From: Pseudomonas sp. GV085
Lineage (GTDB): Bacteria > Pseudomonadota > Gammaproteobacteria > Pseudomonadales > Pseudomonadaceae
Reading direction: 5' to 3'
Assembly: GCF_003050925.1 (NCBI RefSeq)
Contig: NZ_QAOV01000001.1
Location: forward strand, 310,001 to 374,000
DNA: 64,000 nt
A model generated the notes under the pieces. That model did not search any database. It saw nothing but the letters and a program-made list of their open reading frames with translations, and had not been told where the DNA came from. Of this stretch, positions 30,498 through 39,847 are shown in pieces (position 1 is the first letter of the stretch; each line of letters begins with the position of its first letter). The translations under genes were made by a program, and so were the position numbers.

Positions 30498-32543
30498 TTA
30501 CCTCGATAGCAGATTGAGTTGTTGCGAGACAGGTGGCGTGCTCGCCAGGGGCAGGCGCAAGGTGAAGCACGTGCCTTGGCCTGGGGTCGATTGCACTTCC
30601 ATCTGCCCCTTGTGGTTGTTGGTGATGATGAAGTACGACACCGACAGCCCAAGTCCGGTGCCCTGGCCGATCTCCTTGGTGGTGAAGAACGGTTCGAAGG
30701 TCCGTTTGCGCACGCTTTCGCTCATGCCGATGCCATTGTCCTCGACCTGAATTTCCGCCCACGGCGGATTCAGTCTGGTGCGCAGAATGATCCGTCCCGG
30801 CTCGCTGCTGTCTTCACGCTGGTGAATGGCTTGCGCGGCGTTTTTCAACAGGTTGAGCAGTACCTGCTCCAGCTCGTTGGCGGTGCCGGGGACCGGGCCC
30901 AGCGCCGGATCGAACTGGCGAATGATGGCCTGGCCCTTGAAATCGAAGCCGATCGCCAGGTCGAAGTCGTTACTGGCGATCTCCACCGCTTGGTCGATCA
31001 GGGCGGGTAGATCGCACGGAGCCATCTGGCGGGTGCTGCGACGGCTGAAGCTGAGCATGTGGGTGACGATTTTGGCGGCCCGGGCACCGGCCTGCTGGAT
31101 GCCGTCGAGTAACTTCGGCACTTCGCGCAATTGCAGATACTGATTGACCGCCGTCAGTTCGATGCCGGCCTGTTCGGCCACTTCAAGGTTCTTCGGCAGA
31201 TCGGGGGACAGGCGTCGGCGAATGTTTTGCACGTTGTGCAGGATCGCACCCAGCGGGTTGTTGATTTCGTGGGCCATGCCGGCGGCAAGACCACCCACAG
31301 AAAGCATTTTCTCCGACTGCACCATCATCTCTTCCAGGGACAGGCGCTGGGTGATGTCGTCGATCCGGATCACCACGCCACGCCCGGCGCCGCCCATCAA
31401 TGGATAAAAGGTCAGGGCATAGTGGCGGGGCTCGTCATCCTTGAGCCAGGTGACGCGTTCGATTTTGGCCACCGTATGCTGCTCGACCGTTTGCTTGAGT
31501 TGTGGCAAGAACGGCTTGAGCGGTTCGAAGGCGAGGAAGATGGGCTGGTTCAGGGCTTCGTCCAGGCGTGTGCCGGAAAGTGCGCTGGCTTCCTGGTTCC
31601 ACTGCGTCACGTAGAGCTGTTCGTCGAGGGCGATCAGCGCCGATGGCATGGAGTCGATGATGCTGTTGAGGTAGTTCTGGAAGCCGGTGAGCTTTTTCTC
31701 GATCTTGCTGCGCACCTGGACTTCAAGCTCCAGTTTGCGGTTGGTGTGCCGGGTTTCTTCCGCCAGACCCTGGGCCTGGTCGTAGGCTGCCTGGGAGTCG
31801 TCCCGGGCCCGCTTGAGTTGCTGCTCCCGGGCCTCGATTCGCGAAAGCATGGTGTTGAACGCCTCCGCGAGGCTGCCGATTTCATCGTGGTTTCCTCGTG
31901 AAGCTCGCAGTGCGTAATTTTCTTCACGGGTTACCTGCCGGGACAGCTCTTCGAGTTGGTGGATCGGCCGGGTAATCAGGCGCTTGATTTGACGGGCGAT
32001 GACCAGCCAGAGCAGCACACTGAAAATCAGAATCCCCAGACTGGCCGTCAGGGTCCCGGTATAGAACGCCACTGGCAGTTCACTGCTGGCGACCAGTAGC
32101 AAATGCCCCGGTGCAGCTCCGGGGCGGGGCAGGGTAATGACCTGGTTGCTGCGAAACTCGGTAACCTGCCAGTCTTCGATATGCCGGAACCGTTTCGGCA
32201 ACTCCAGTTTGTCGCCATGCTGCAATTGCGCCAATTGCTCGCCTTTTCCGTCATACAGGACTGCCGCGCGCAACGGCGAATAGCTATTGAGTTCGTTTAG
32301 CAGGCGCTCGGCGCTTTGCGGCGAATCGAGGGCTTCGGAGGTCAGGCTCGGGTTGGATACCAGCCGGCCGATGGTCTGCAGGGCCTGGGGCGCCATGCTT
32401 TCCTGGGAGATGTAGTACGCGGCACTGATAAAGGTCAGGTTGGCGACCAACAGGACAGTGGTCAACAGGACTAGCAGGGCTGCCAGAAGTTTCTGGCCGA
32501 CAGGCAGGTTTTCAAGACGCTGGCGCAATTGCATTGGGTTCAT
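30498..32543 (-). CDS. Sensor histidine kinase (HAMP-PAS-HisKA-HATPase)
   Basis: A 681-residue kinase from ATG 32543 (MNPMQLRQRLENLP). Membrane helices at ~18-42 and ~163-185 flank a small periplasmic sensor. HAMP (~185-240), a coiled coil (~240-290), and a PAS domain (~288-400) follow. The H-box is AAGMAHEINNPLGAIL with His425, the N-box is NELEQVLLNLLKNAAQAI, and VEDNGIGM and GTGLGLSV complete the ATPase. There is no receiver domain and no response regulator nearby. It corresponds in position to PAO1 PA4398, linked there to swarming, as far as I recall. Confidence 0.93.
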   Translation of the reverse strand: MNPMQLRQRLENLPVGQKLLAALLVLLTTVLLVANLTFISAAYYISQESMAPQALQTIGRLVSNPSLTSEALDSPQSAERLLNELNSYSPLRAAVLYDGKGEQLAQLQHGDKLELPKRFRHIEDWQVTEFRSNQVITLPRPGAAPGHLLLVASSELPVAFYTGTLTASLGILIFSVLLWLVIARQIKRLITRPIHQLEELSRQVTREENYALRASRGNHDEIGSLAEAFNTMLSRIEAREQQLKRARDDSQAAYDQAQGLAEETRHTNRKLELEVQVRSKIEKKLTGFQNYLNSIIDSMPSALIALDEQLYVTQWNQEASALSGTRLDEALNQPIFLAFEPLKPFLPQLKQTVEQHTVAKIERVTWLKDDEPRHYALTFYPLMGGAGRGVVIRIDDITQRLSLEEMMVQSEKMLSVGGLAAGMAHEINNPLGAILHNVQNIRRRLSPDLPKNLEVAEQAGIELTAVNQYLQLREVPKLLDGIQQAGARAAKIVTHMLSFSRRSTRQMAPCDLPALIDQAVEIASNDFDLAIGFDFKGQAIIRQFDPALGPVPGTANELEQVLLNLLKNAAQAIHQREDSSEPGRIILRTRLNPPWAEIQVEDNGIGMSESVRKRTFEPFFTTKEIGQGTGLGLSVSYFIITNNHKGQMEVQSTPGQGTCFTLRLPLASTPPVSQQLNLLSR

Positions 32544-32578
32544 CGCTGAAAAGTACAAGTGGCCAGCGTAGCCGCTGC

Positions 32579-33532
<954 letters not shown>

Positions 33533-33631
33533 TCACAGTGAATGATGGGAAAGACCCGTTATAATCAGCGCGGATTTTAACCGCAAGCCAGGCGTGCTCC
33601 ATCAGTGCGCCTTTAAATTTGGAGAGATTAC

Positions 33632-34117
33632 ATGCCGTCGTTCGACGTGGTATCCGAACTGGACAAACACGAAGTCACCAACGCGGTCGAGAACGCCGTC
33701 AAGGAACTCGATCGTCGTTATGACCTGAAAGGCAAAGGCAGCTTCGAGTTCAAGGAAAAAGACCTGACCGTCAACCTGACCGCGGAAGCGGATTTCCAGC
33801 TTGAAGCGATGATTGAGATCCTCAAGCTGGCTCTGGTCAAGCGCAAAATCGACGTTCAGTGCCTTGAAGTCAAGGACGCGTTCGCGTCAGGCAAGCTGAT
33901 GAAGCAGGAAGCCGTCCTCAAGGAAGGCATCGACAAGGAACTGGCGAAGAAAATCGTCGCTCACGTCAAAGATGCCAAGCTCAAGGTCCAGGCGGCCATT
34001 CAGGGCGAGCAGGTTCGTATAACCGGCAAGAAGCGTGATGACCTGCAAGAAGCCATTGCGGTGCTGCGGGCCAAGGAATTCGGTATGCCGCTGCAGTTCA
34101 ACAACTTCCGCGACTGA
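33632..34117 (+). CDS. yajQ: YajQ-family nucleotide-binding protein
   Basis: A 161-residue cytoplasmic protein of two ferredoxin-like halves. It opens [19 protein letters not shown] and ends [13 protein letters not shown], both strongly conserved in the family. GGAGAG precedes the ATG. A TATAAT box at 33560-33565 is a likely promoter. YajQ homologues bind cyclic di-GMP in some plant and animal pathogens, and bind nucleic acid; which applies here is unknown. Confidence 0.95.
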   Translation: MPSFDVVSELDKHEVTNAVENAVKELDRRYDLKGKGSFEFKEKDLTVNLTAEADFQLEAMIEILKLALVKRKIDVQCLEVKDAFASGKLMKQEAVLKEGIDKELAKKIVAHVKDAKLKVQAAIQGEQVRITGKKRDDLQEAIAVLRAKEFGMPLQFNNFRD

Positions 34118-34167
34118 CCCTGAGAGCGGGAACCTCTTGGCGTTTGCGACGTCGCAGATCCAAGCTA

Positions 34168-34217
34168 CGGCAGAAACGATTTAGCCCGTCGTGGTTCGAT
34201 CTTTCTGCCGCTTTTTT
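34168..34217 (+). terminator. Intrinsic terminator after yajQ
   Basis: CGGCAGAAA (34168-34176) pairs with TTTCTGCCG (34202-34210) across 25 nt, followed by C and six T residues. Confidence 0.75.
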
Positions 34218-34253
34218 ACGCAGGCCGGGTAGCCGGAAAACAGGAGAGAGTAG

Positions 34254-35096
34254 ATGGACTTAAATGCCGAGGTAGACAATCTGGTCAAGGTATCCCAAAC
34301 CTGGATCCCGATGATCATGGAATACGGCAGCCGTGTACTGCTGGCGGTCATTACCCTGGCCATTGGCTGGTGGCTGATCAACAAGGTCACGAAAAAGCTC
34401 GGCGGCCTGATTGCATTGCGTAATGCCGACCTGGCGCTTCAGGGCTTTATCAGCAGCCTGGCGAACATCATCCTCAAGATCTTGCTGATCGTCAGCGTGG
34501 CCTCGATGATCGGGGTGGAAACCACGTCGTTCGTTGCGGCAATTGGTGCGGCAGGTCTGGCCATTGGTCTAGCGTTGCAGGGCAGCCTGGCGAACTTTGC
34601 GGGCGGCGTGCTGATTCTGTTGTTCCGTCCATTTCGTATCGGTGACTGGATCGAGGCTCAGGGTGTCGCCGGTACTGTCGATAGCATCCAGATTTTCCAT
34701 ACCGTACTGCGTACCGGTGATAACAAAACCATCATCGTACCCAACGGTAATCTGTCGAACGGCATTATCACCAATACCAATCGTCAGCCGACCCGCAAAG
34801 TCGTGTTTGATGTAGGCGTGGATTACGAAGCGGACCTGCAGAAAGCCCGAGAAGTGTTGCTGGAACTGGCCAAGGATCCGCGTGTATTGATTGACCCGGC
34901 GCCTCAGGCAGTCATATCGACATTGGGCGACAGTTCTATCACTGTTTCCCTGCGTGTTTGGGTGAAGACCGCGGATTATTGGGATGTGATGTTCATGTTC
35001 AACGAACTGTCCCGTGATCGTCTGAGAGAGGCGGGCATTGATATTCCATTTCCACAGCGGGTTATTCGTGTGGTTCAGGAGTCGGCGGTGCAGTAA
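34254..35096 (+). CDS. Small-conductance mechanosensitive channel, MscS family
   Basis: A 280-residue inner-membrane channel of MscS size. Helices lie at ~25-48, ~62-82 and ~92-128. The pore helix pattern AAIGAAGLAIGLALQGSLAN and the following FRPFRIGDWIEAQG define the family. The soluble vestibule has PNGNLSNGIITN and ends FPFPQRVIRVVQ-like (IDIPFPQRVIRVV). It releases solutes on hypo-osmotic shock. GGAGAG stands 8 nt before ATG 34254. Single gene, convergent with oprD. Confidence 0.95.
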   Translation: MDLNAEVDNLVKVSQTWIPMIMEYGSRVLLAVITLAIGWWLINKVTKKLGGLIALRNADLALQGFISSLANIILKILLIVSVASMIGVETTSFVAAIGAAGLAIGLALQGSLANFAGGVLILLFRPFRIGDWIEAQGVAGTVDSIQIFHTVLRTGDNKTIIVPNGNLSNGIITNTNRQPTRKVVFDVGVDYEADLQKAREVLLELAKDPRVLIDPAPQAVISTLGDSSITVSLRVWVKTADYWDVMFMFNELSRDRLREAGIDIPFPQRVIRVVQESAVQ

Positions 35097-35178
35097 GGGG
35101 GGGGGCGGTTAGTGCCTGGCTTCTTGATCAGGCATGTACCGCAGAGTCTGTTTGGTTAAATGTTGTACAGCAGACAAC

Positions 35179-35212
35179 GAAAAAGGCCCATCCGAAGATG
35201 GGCCTTTTTTTG
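35179..35212. terminator. Bidirectional terminator, mscS-like gene / oprD
   Basis: AAAAAGGCCCATC, loop CGAA, then GATGGGCCTTTTTTT. A- and T-runs on both sides suit the two convergent genes. Confidence 0.92.
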
Positions 35213-35237
35213 ATTACCGCGAACTAACTTTCTGCGA

Positions 35238-36566
35238 TTACAGAATGTTGAGTGGGTAGTCGGTGATCAGGCGGAACTCAGAGATATCGCCTTCGCCTTC
35301 GTCAGTGTTGGCAGAGTGCCATGCTTGACGGATGCGGAACGACAGATCTTTGGCTGGGCCGGTTTGAATGACGTACTTGGCTTCCACGTTGGTTTCGTGG
35401 TGTTTGCCGTCTGCACCGTACAGACCGGCGTAGGGGCTGTTCGCTGGAGTGTTGGTACCGTCGATGTTCCAACCATTCGCGTAACGGACCATGAAGCTCA
35501 GGCCAGGTACGCCGTACTCGGCCATTTTCAGGTCGTAACGGGCTTGTACCGACTTCTCGCCCGGAGCGTTGAAGTCAGAGTACTGAATGGAGTTGGCGAG
35601 GAAGATCGAGTCGCCACCGCGGTTGTTTTTACCCACACCGATGTAGTCGAACGGGGTATCGCCGTTGACCTTCTGGAAGCCCAGGGTCACGGTGTGTGCT
35701 TTCAGGAACGAGTAAGCAGCAGCCAGGGAGTAGGCGGTGTTGCTGATTTCGCCTGCTTTAGCGTTACCGGTATCCTGGGTGTTGTAGATGTTACCGTCGA
35801 AGTTGATCGAGTTGTCGCCGCCCAGTGCGAGGGTGTAGTTCGCGTTGGCGTAGTACTGGTTCCAGACGTCTTCGAGCTTGGCACCGTAGAGCGATACGCT
35901 CAGGTCAGGGGTAATGCCGTACTTGCCACCGAAGTAGTCGATGGAGTTGGCTTGCACGCCAGCGTAAGTAGCCCACAGGTCGCCGTCACGGGCGTTGCTG
36001 TCCTGGCTGGTTGCCGAGTAGAAGTGACCGGCTTCGAGGTCGAGGTCTGTAACTTCGCTGCTCTGCAGTTGGATACCGCTGGCAGTTTGGTGAAGGATAC
36101 GGGAACCGCCTACAGCGAACACTGGAGAGGTGCTTGGCTGCATGTCGCCGACTTTCAGCTCGGTCTTGGAGATACGGAACTTGGCGGCAGCGCCGGCTTT
36201 GCCCTGGCTGTTGTTGACTTCGCCATCACCGTCCACGGACATGTTGCCGGAGCCTGCATATTTGTCGGAACCGTCCAGCTTGATGGCCAGTTGGCCCCAA
36301 GCTTCAACGCCAACACCGATCAGGCCTTGGGTGTAGCCAGAGCTGTACATGCCCTGAATGCCCTGGGTCCAGTCTTTGTCATCGACTGCGCCGTCTTTCT
36401 TGTTACGGTTGTAGTAGTAGTTGCGAACCAGCAGGTCGAGCTTGCTGTCTTCAACGAAACCTTTGGCTTCGGCCTGGTCGCTTACGAAAGGTGCGGCTAC
36501 TGCCAACTGAGTACTGGCTGCTGCTGCAACTGCCAGTGCGATCATGCTCCACTTCATCACGCGCAT
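35238..36566 (-). CDS. oprD: OprD-family outer-membrane porin
   Basis: A 442-residue 18-stranded channel. The signal peptide (MRVMKWSMIALAVAAAAS) ends near AVAAPF. The mature start FVSDQAEAKGFVEDSKLDLL, the LHQTASGIQLQSSEV arm and the end FRLITDYPLNIL with terminal aromatic-aliphatic residues are those of OprD. In PAO1 OprD takes up basic amino acids and carbapenems. Neighbours HIT, slyX and the cold-shock fusion match the oprD locus of PAO1 (PA0958-0961), which supports the name over OprE or OprQ. A pair of ArgR-like half-sites lies ~150 bp upstream. Confidence 0.85.
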   Translation of the reverse strand: MRVMKWSMIALAVAAAASTQLAVAAPFVSDQAEAKGFVEDSKLDLLVRNYYYNRNKKDGAVDDKDWTQGIQGMYSSGYTQGLIGVGVEAWGQLAIKLDGSDKYAGSGNMSVDGDGEVNNSQGKAGAAAKFRISKTELKVGDMQPSTSPVFAVGGSRILHQTASGIQLQSSEVTDLDLEAGHFYSATSQDSNARDGDLWATYAGVQANSIDYFGGKYGITPDLSVSLYGAKLEDVWNQYYANANYTLALGGDNSINFDGNIYNTQDTGNAKAGEISNTAYSLAAAYSFLKAHTVTLGFQKVNGDTPFDYIGVGKNNRGGDSIFLANSIQYSDFNAPGEKSVQARYDLKMAEYGVPGLSFMVRYANGWNIDGTNTPANSPYAGLYGADGKHHETNVEAKYVIQTGPAKDLSFRIRQAWHSANTDEGEGDISEFRLITDYPLNIL

Positions 36567-36718
36567 CGTGATTTGCTCCTTTGGTTTTAGAAGAGTACTG
36601 CCGTCCCACCTGGTTTATTATCTGGGCGGCTCTTTCTTTTTGTGTCGGCGCAAACTTATATCACGCCGACAATGTTGGCGATACTTGCGTATCTAACCTT
36701 TCGCCTTCTTTACGACCC

Positions 36719-36749
36719 TGTCGCAAATAGCGTGCTAGATGTCGCAAAT
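36719..36749. promoter_or_regulatory. Putative ArgR operator upstream of oprD
   Basis: The 10-mer TGTCGCAAAT occurs twice, at 36719-36728 and 36740-36749, exactly 21 bp apart. P. aeruginosa ArgR binds direct TGTCGC-containing half-sites of about that length, and arginine induces oprD through ArgR there. The AA part of the consensus inside each half-site is not matched. Confidence 0.6.
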
Positions 36750-36925
36750 TTCCAGCTCCAGCGCAACCGGGCTGACAACTTTAATGCTGTTTTCCGAGCC
36801 TTGGCGCCGGTAAAAAGAGTCCTGGTGAAACGTTTGAATCTCCATCGGGCTACCTTGCCACTGTTTATTTTGCCTGAAGGCCTCCGCTTCCCGCGGGTGT
36901 CACATCAGGCGATGTTGGGTGTGAA

Positions 36926-36960
36926 TGCAACAAACGTGCACAAATTCGAATTTTGTTGCA
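36926..36960. repeat. Perfect 9-bp inverted repeat upstream of oprD
   Basis: TGCAACAAA (36926-36934) mirrors TTTGTTGCA (36952-36960) with a 17-bp spacer. A-T flanks and lack of a T-run make it more likely a protein-binding site than a terminator. The protein is unknown. Confidence 0.6.
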
Positions 36961-37478
36961 GCTTTTTCAAAATGACTGTCTGACGCTGTAAAAACCTCAT
37001 AAAACCGGGGGGACAAGCGCGTTTAGTTTGGGCTTGACGCCTTGCCTGGCATCATGTTGCACCCTTCTGGTCGACTGCCTTGCAAACAAAAATGTTACCG
37101 GTTCACCCCGCCAGTGAGTAAATGGCGGATGTCGAAGCGCTCAGCGTAGACCCACTGTGCGGTTTTGGTGCAAAAAATTTTTTAGCCTGGTACTGAATTC
37201 ACTCCTGTTGACCGCTTGTCTGGCGCGAACTCTTCGTTGCTAATCAGTTATTTCGGCGTTTTTTGCCGGCTGATCGGTTCTGTAGTGGTGCGCAGCAGCG
37301 AAAAATGTCTCATTTGGGGGCAGGGTGTCAGCTTTTTGCAGGCGCTCGTGACCTCTGTGCAAGGTTCGTCGTGAAGCATGTGCCGTTCGCAGGTATGCTG
37401 CCGTCCGGTCGTTTGGCGCGCCGTCCCGTCAGGATGAGCGCTAAGCTGAAAAATGATGATCCGGCGGGAGTGTGCGCA

Positions 37479-37904
37479 GTGTTCGCTTTAGATCCACGAC
37501 TTCAACAAGATACGTTACCGATCGGGGACTTTCCGCTCTGCCGGTTGCTGCTGTCCAACGATTCGAACTATCCCTGGTTCATCCTGGTACCTCGTCGCGA
37601 GGCTATCAGCGAGATATTTCAGTTGGATGTCGCAGATCAGCAACGGCTTTGGCAGGAAACAACTGTGCTTTCGCAAGTGCTCAAGGACTCGTTCGATGCG
37701 GACAAGTTGAATGTGGCGGCGCTGGGCAATGTCGTGAGTCAGTTGCACATGCATGTGATTGTGCGCAAGCGCGAAGATGCCGCCTGGCCAGCGCCGGTTT
37801 GGGGTAAGCACCCGGCAAAACCCTACGGTTCGGAGCAGATCGCCGCGATTCGCGAACGTTTGCGCTTGATTTTGACCGATGATTTTACGTTTCTGGAGGG
37901 CTGA
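37479..37904 (+). CDS. HIT-family (histidine triad) protein
   Basis: A 141-residue protein. GTG 37479 (reads FALDPRLQQDT) is chosen because GGGAG lies 7 nt before it and family members start here; the longer open frame to 37263 has unlike composition. The core NYPWFILVPRREAISEI and the active-site strand VVSQLHMHVIVR fit the HIT fold, except that the first His of the usual H-x-H-x-H is Gln. HIT proteins hydrolyse or transfer nucleotidyl groups; substrate unknown. It is 3 bp from slyX and co-transcribed. Confidence 0.88.
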   Translation: MFALDPRLQQDTLPIGDFPLCRLLLSNDSNYPWFILVPRREAISEIFQLDVADQQRLWQETTVLSQVLKDSFDADKLNVAALGNVVSQLHMHVIVRKREDAAWPAPVWGKHPAKPYGSEQIAAIRERLRLILTDDFTFLEG

Positions 37905-37907
37905 ATA

Positions 37908-38114
37908 ATGAGCCTGGAAGAACGCGTTACCGAGCTTGAAAGTCGTCTGGCGTTTCAGGATGACACCATCCAGGCATTGAACGATGTGCTGGTGGCGCAG
38001 CAGCGGGCGGTCGAGCATCTGCAGTTGCAAATGGCTGCGCTGCTCAAGCGGCAGGAGGAAATGGTCGGCCAGTTCGAGTCATTCGAAGAAGAAGCGCCGC
38101 CGCCCCACTATTGA
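37908..38114 (+). CDS. slyX: SlyX protein
   Basis: A 68-residue coiled-coil protein. Family pattern [20 protein letters not shown] then LNDVLVAQQ, and the terminal PPPHY are all present. GGAGG precedes the ATG by 7 nt. Its function is unknown in any species. It follows the HIT gene after 3 bp. Confidence 0.95.
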   Translation: MSLEERVTELESRLAFQDDTIQALNDVLVAQQRAVEHLQLQMAALLKRQEEMVGQFESFEEEAPPPHY

Positions 38115-38129
38115 ATAAATCGCAGGCAT

Positions 38130-38169
38130 AAAAAAACCGCGGACAGCTCGGCTGTGCGCGGTTTTTTTT
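38130..38169. terminator. Bidirectional terminator slyX / cold-shock gene
   Basis: AAAAAAACCGCG pairs with CGCGGTTTTTTT around a 15-nt centre (itself with an internal ACAGC/GCTGT pair). It serves both convergent genes. Confidence 0.9.
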
Positions 38170-38178
38170 AGCCTTGAA

Positions 38179-38781
38179 TCAGCGGCGCGGCAGCGCCGCG
38201 ATCACATCTTCGGCTTGCAGGCCCTTGTCACGATTCATGACAGAGAACTCCACGCGCTGGCCTTCTACCAGGACGCGGTGACCTTCACCGCGAATGGCCC
38301 GGAAGTGGACGAAGATATCGTCGCCGGAGTCGCGGGAGATGAAGCCGAAGCCTTTGGATGTGTTGAACCATTTGACGGTGCCGGTATCGCGGTTGCTCAT
38401 GTCGTAGCTTGGCGAGGTGGCTACCGGTGACGATTTGTAGAAGCTGACGCCCAGGTGCAGGACAACAGCGATGAAGGTTGCAATCAGACTGAACAGAACG
38501 GCGGGTTGACCGGCGATGACAGGCATCGGTGCGATTAGCGTCAGGGTTTGCAGGACTACCGCCAGAAAGAGCAGGGCGCTGACCAGGTTTTGCAGTTGGT
38601 GGCGCGGACCTTTGTTCCAGTAAGGGATGACAGGTGCAAGTGTGAGGTTGAGCAGGCCGAAAAAGGCCAGGTACAGCGCATCAGGTTGTTGCAGGTAAGG
38701 TAAGGCTTCGGATTGCAGGCTAGGGACGAAGGACAGCAGCAAGGCCGCTGCGCCTATCAGTAGATGGACGATTTTCAACAT
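38179..38781 (-). CDS. Membrane protein with C-terminal cold-shock domain
   Basis: A 200-residue fusion. Four hydrophobic helices lie at residues ~5-20, 35-55, 65-85 and 90-110. Then a short linker ([18 protein letters not shown]) leads into a CspA-type domain (~130-200) with [15 protein letters not shown] (RNP1) and DIFVHFRAI (RNP2). The RNA-binding part would be held at the inner face of the membrane. The same arrangement exists at the oprD-slyX locus in other pseudomonads. An internal ATG at MSNRDTGTV could give a free cold-shock protein. Function unknown. Confidence 0.88.
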   Translation of the reverse strand: MLKIVHLLIGAAALLLSFVPSLQSEALPYLQQPDALYLAFFGLLNLTLAPVIPYWNKGPRHQLQNLVSALLFLAVVLQTLTLIAPMPVIAGQPAVLFSLIATFIAVVLHLGVSFYKSSPVATSPSYDMSNRDTGTVKWFNTSKGFGFISRDSGDDIFVHFRAIRGEGHRVLVEGQRVEFSVMNRDKGLQAEDVIAALPRR

Positions 38782-39376
38782 TTTGATTAACTCACGTTAA
38801 GACAGTTCACAAGGAAGAGCTGATGGCGCACGGTTCGCTTCAAGATAATAAAGAGGCGTTGGACACGTACCCGGTATCAGCCTATGCGCCGTGCCCGGAA
38901 AAAATAGGCACTGGCGACACGCTGCCTATTTAACAGCAAAGCCGCAGGCTACTCAAATCAGGGCGTCCGGCGGCTCGTTTGAGGCAATTTGCCGCGGGTT
39001 GGTCGAAGTTCAGAGGCTGTGATGCGACGGCAGGCTTGCTAGAGAGGTTGGGCGCCTGTTGGATGAAGCCCGCCACCTTTAGGGGGGGATTCAACCGGTC
39101 GATGCAGTCGATTGGCTAAATCTTTCAGTGGGTGTTTCTTAGTGTTCGCGCTCTTCTTTCCTACGCCATTCGATCCTGTGTTTCTGAAGTGGGAGTCACT
39201 TCACTGCGTGGGAAATTGTCCGGAGTAGGACGTTCTCCAGGATCTGCCAAGAGTTGTTGGCTTGTCCTACGTCGAAGGTCAGGAAGTCGTCTGGCTATAC
39301 CTCTGCACCTGCGTTTTTATATGTCGACAGACAGTTGCTCTTAACGAAACCAGGATGGCAAAGGAGTGTCAGCGTT
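38782..39376. other. Intergenic region between cold-shock fusion and RHH gene
   Basis: A 595-bp divergent stretch with no gene I can support. It holds the minus-strand terminator at 38896-38931, upstream of the cold-shock gene, so a non-coding transcript or a leader may start within 38932-39376. No clear promoter hexamers were found. Confidence 0.45.
38896..38931 (-). terminator. Minus-strand intrinsic terminator without an associated gene
   Basis: On the minus strand AAATAGGCA, a 12-nt loop, TGCCTATTT and then TTTCC. It lies 115 bp before the cold-shock start and reads toward it. No annotated gene lies upstream on that strand, so it would end either a small RNA or an attenuated leader. Confidence 0.55.
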
Positions 39377-39712
39377 ATGGTTTATGAACGGCAAGAAGAG
39401 GGGCGATACGGTTCGCACAGGGATGTAAGGGTTGATCCGTTTGTTCGCGAGTTCGATATGGGGCTGGCCCAGCCCTTGTCCCGCTCCGTACGATTGAATG
39501 GCTTCGCCACCTGTTTGCGGCTTGAACAGGTTTATTGGGATATTTTGGGGGAGATGGCCCGGGCCAATGGTTGCTCGGTCAGTAGTCTGTTATCTCACGT
39601 GGATCGCGAAGTTCACTTGCGTCACGGCGGGGTAAGGAACTTCAGTGGGTTGGTACGGGTTGTCTGTGTCGTGCACAGCCTCAAGGAAGGGGGTTGCACC
39701 GTCATGGCCTAG
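39377..39712 (+). CDS. Ribbon-helix-helix domain protein
   Basis: A 111-residue protein from ATG 39377 (MVYERQEEG); AAGGAG lies 10 nt before. Residues ~35-105 match the RHH_4 family: RSVRLNGFATCLRLEQVYWD then LGEMARANGCSVSSLLSHVD and a final VVCVVHSLKEGG. Such proteins bind DNA as dimers through the beta-ribbon. Target and role are unknown, and no toxin partner is adjacent. Confidence 0.83.
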   Translation: MVYERQEEGRYGSHRDVRVDPFVREFDMGLAQPLSRSVRLNGFATCLRLEQVYWDILGEMARANGCSVSSLLSHVDREVHLRHGGVRNFSGLVRVVCVVHSLKEGGCTVMA

Positions 39713-39742
39713 ACTGGGCGGCGAAAGCAGCAGAGTGTCGGT

Positions 39743-39766
39743 CTGTGCAGTCTTACGGCTGCACAG
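39743..39766. repeat. Short inverted repeat before the FmdB gene
   Basis: CTGTGCAG (39743-39750) and CTGCACAG (39759-39766) form an 8-bp perfect stem with an 8-nt centre. It may end the RHH transcript weakly; a TATAAT box follows at 39782-39787 for the next gene. Confidence 0.5.
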
Positions 39767-39847
39767 GCCGCATTTAATGGATATAATCCCGCTCTTTGCC
39801 GCAAAACCCTGCGTGTGCGGTAGCAATCTGATCGCCGAGACAACTCC

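Larger units (their letters stand above)
36567..37478. other. Long oprD/HIT intergenic region
   Basis: A 912-bp divergent stretch with no convincing gene; an open frame of 113 codons at 36642-36983 lacks a ribosome site and reads like chance. It is AT-richer than neighbours. On the minus strand TATAAG (36655-36660) may be the oprD -10 with a poor -35. It also holds the ArgR-like pair at 36719-36749 and an inverted repeat at 36926-36960. Confidence 0.5.

Noticed and set aside
36642..36983. 113-codon open frame in the oprD upstream region
   Set aside because: No ribosome site, no recognisable domain, and it covers the ArgR-like sites and inverted repeat of the regulatory region.
37263..37478. 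72-residue N-terminal extension of the HIT protein
   Set aside because: Composition is unlike the protein and GTG 37479 has a good ribosome site where the family starts.
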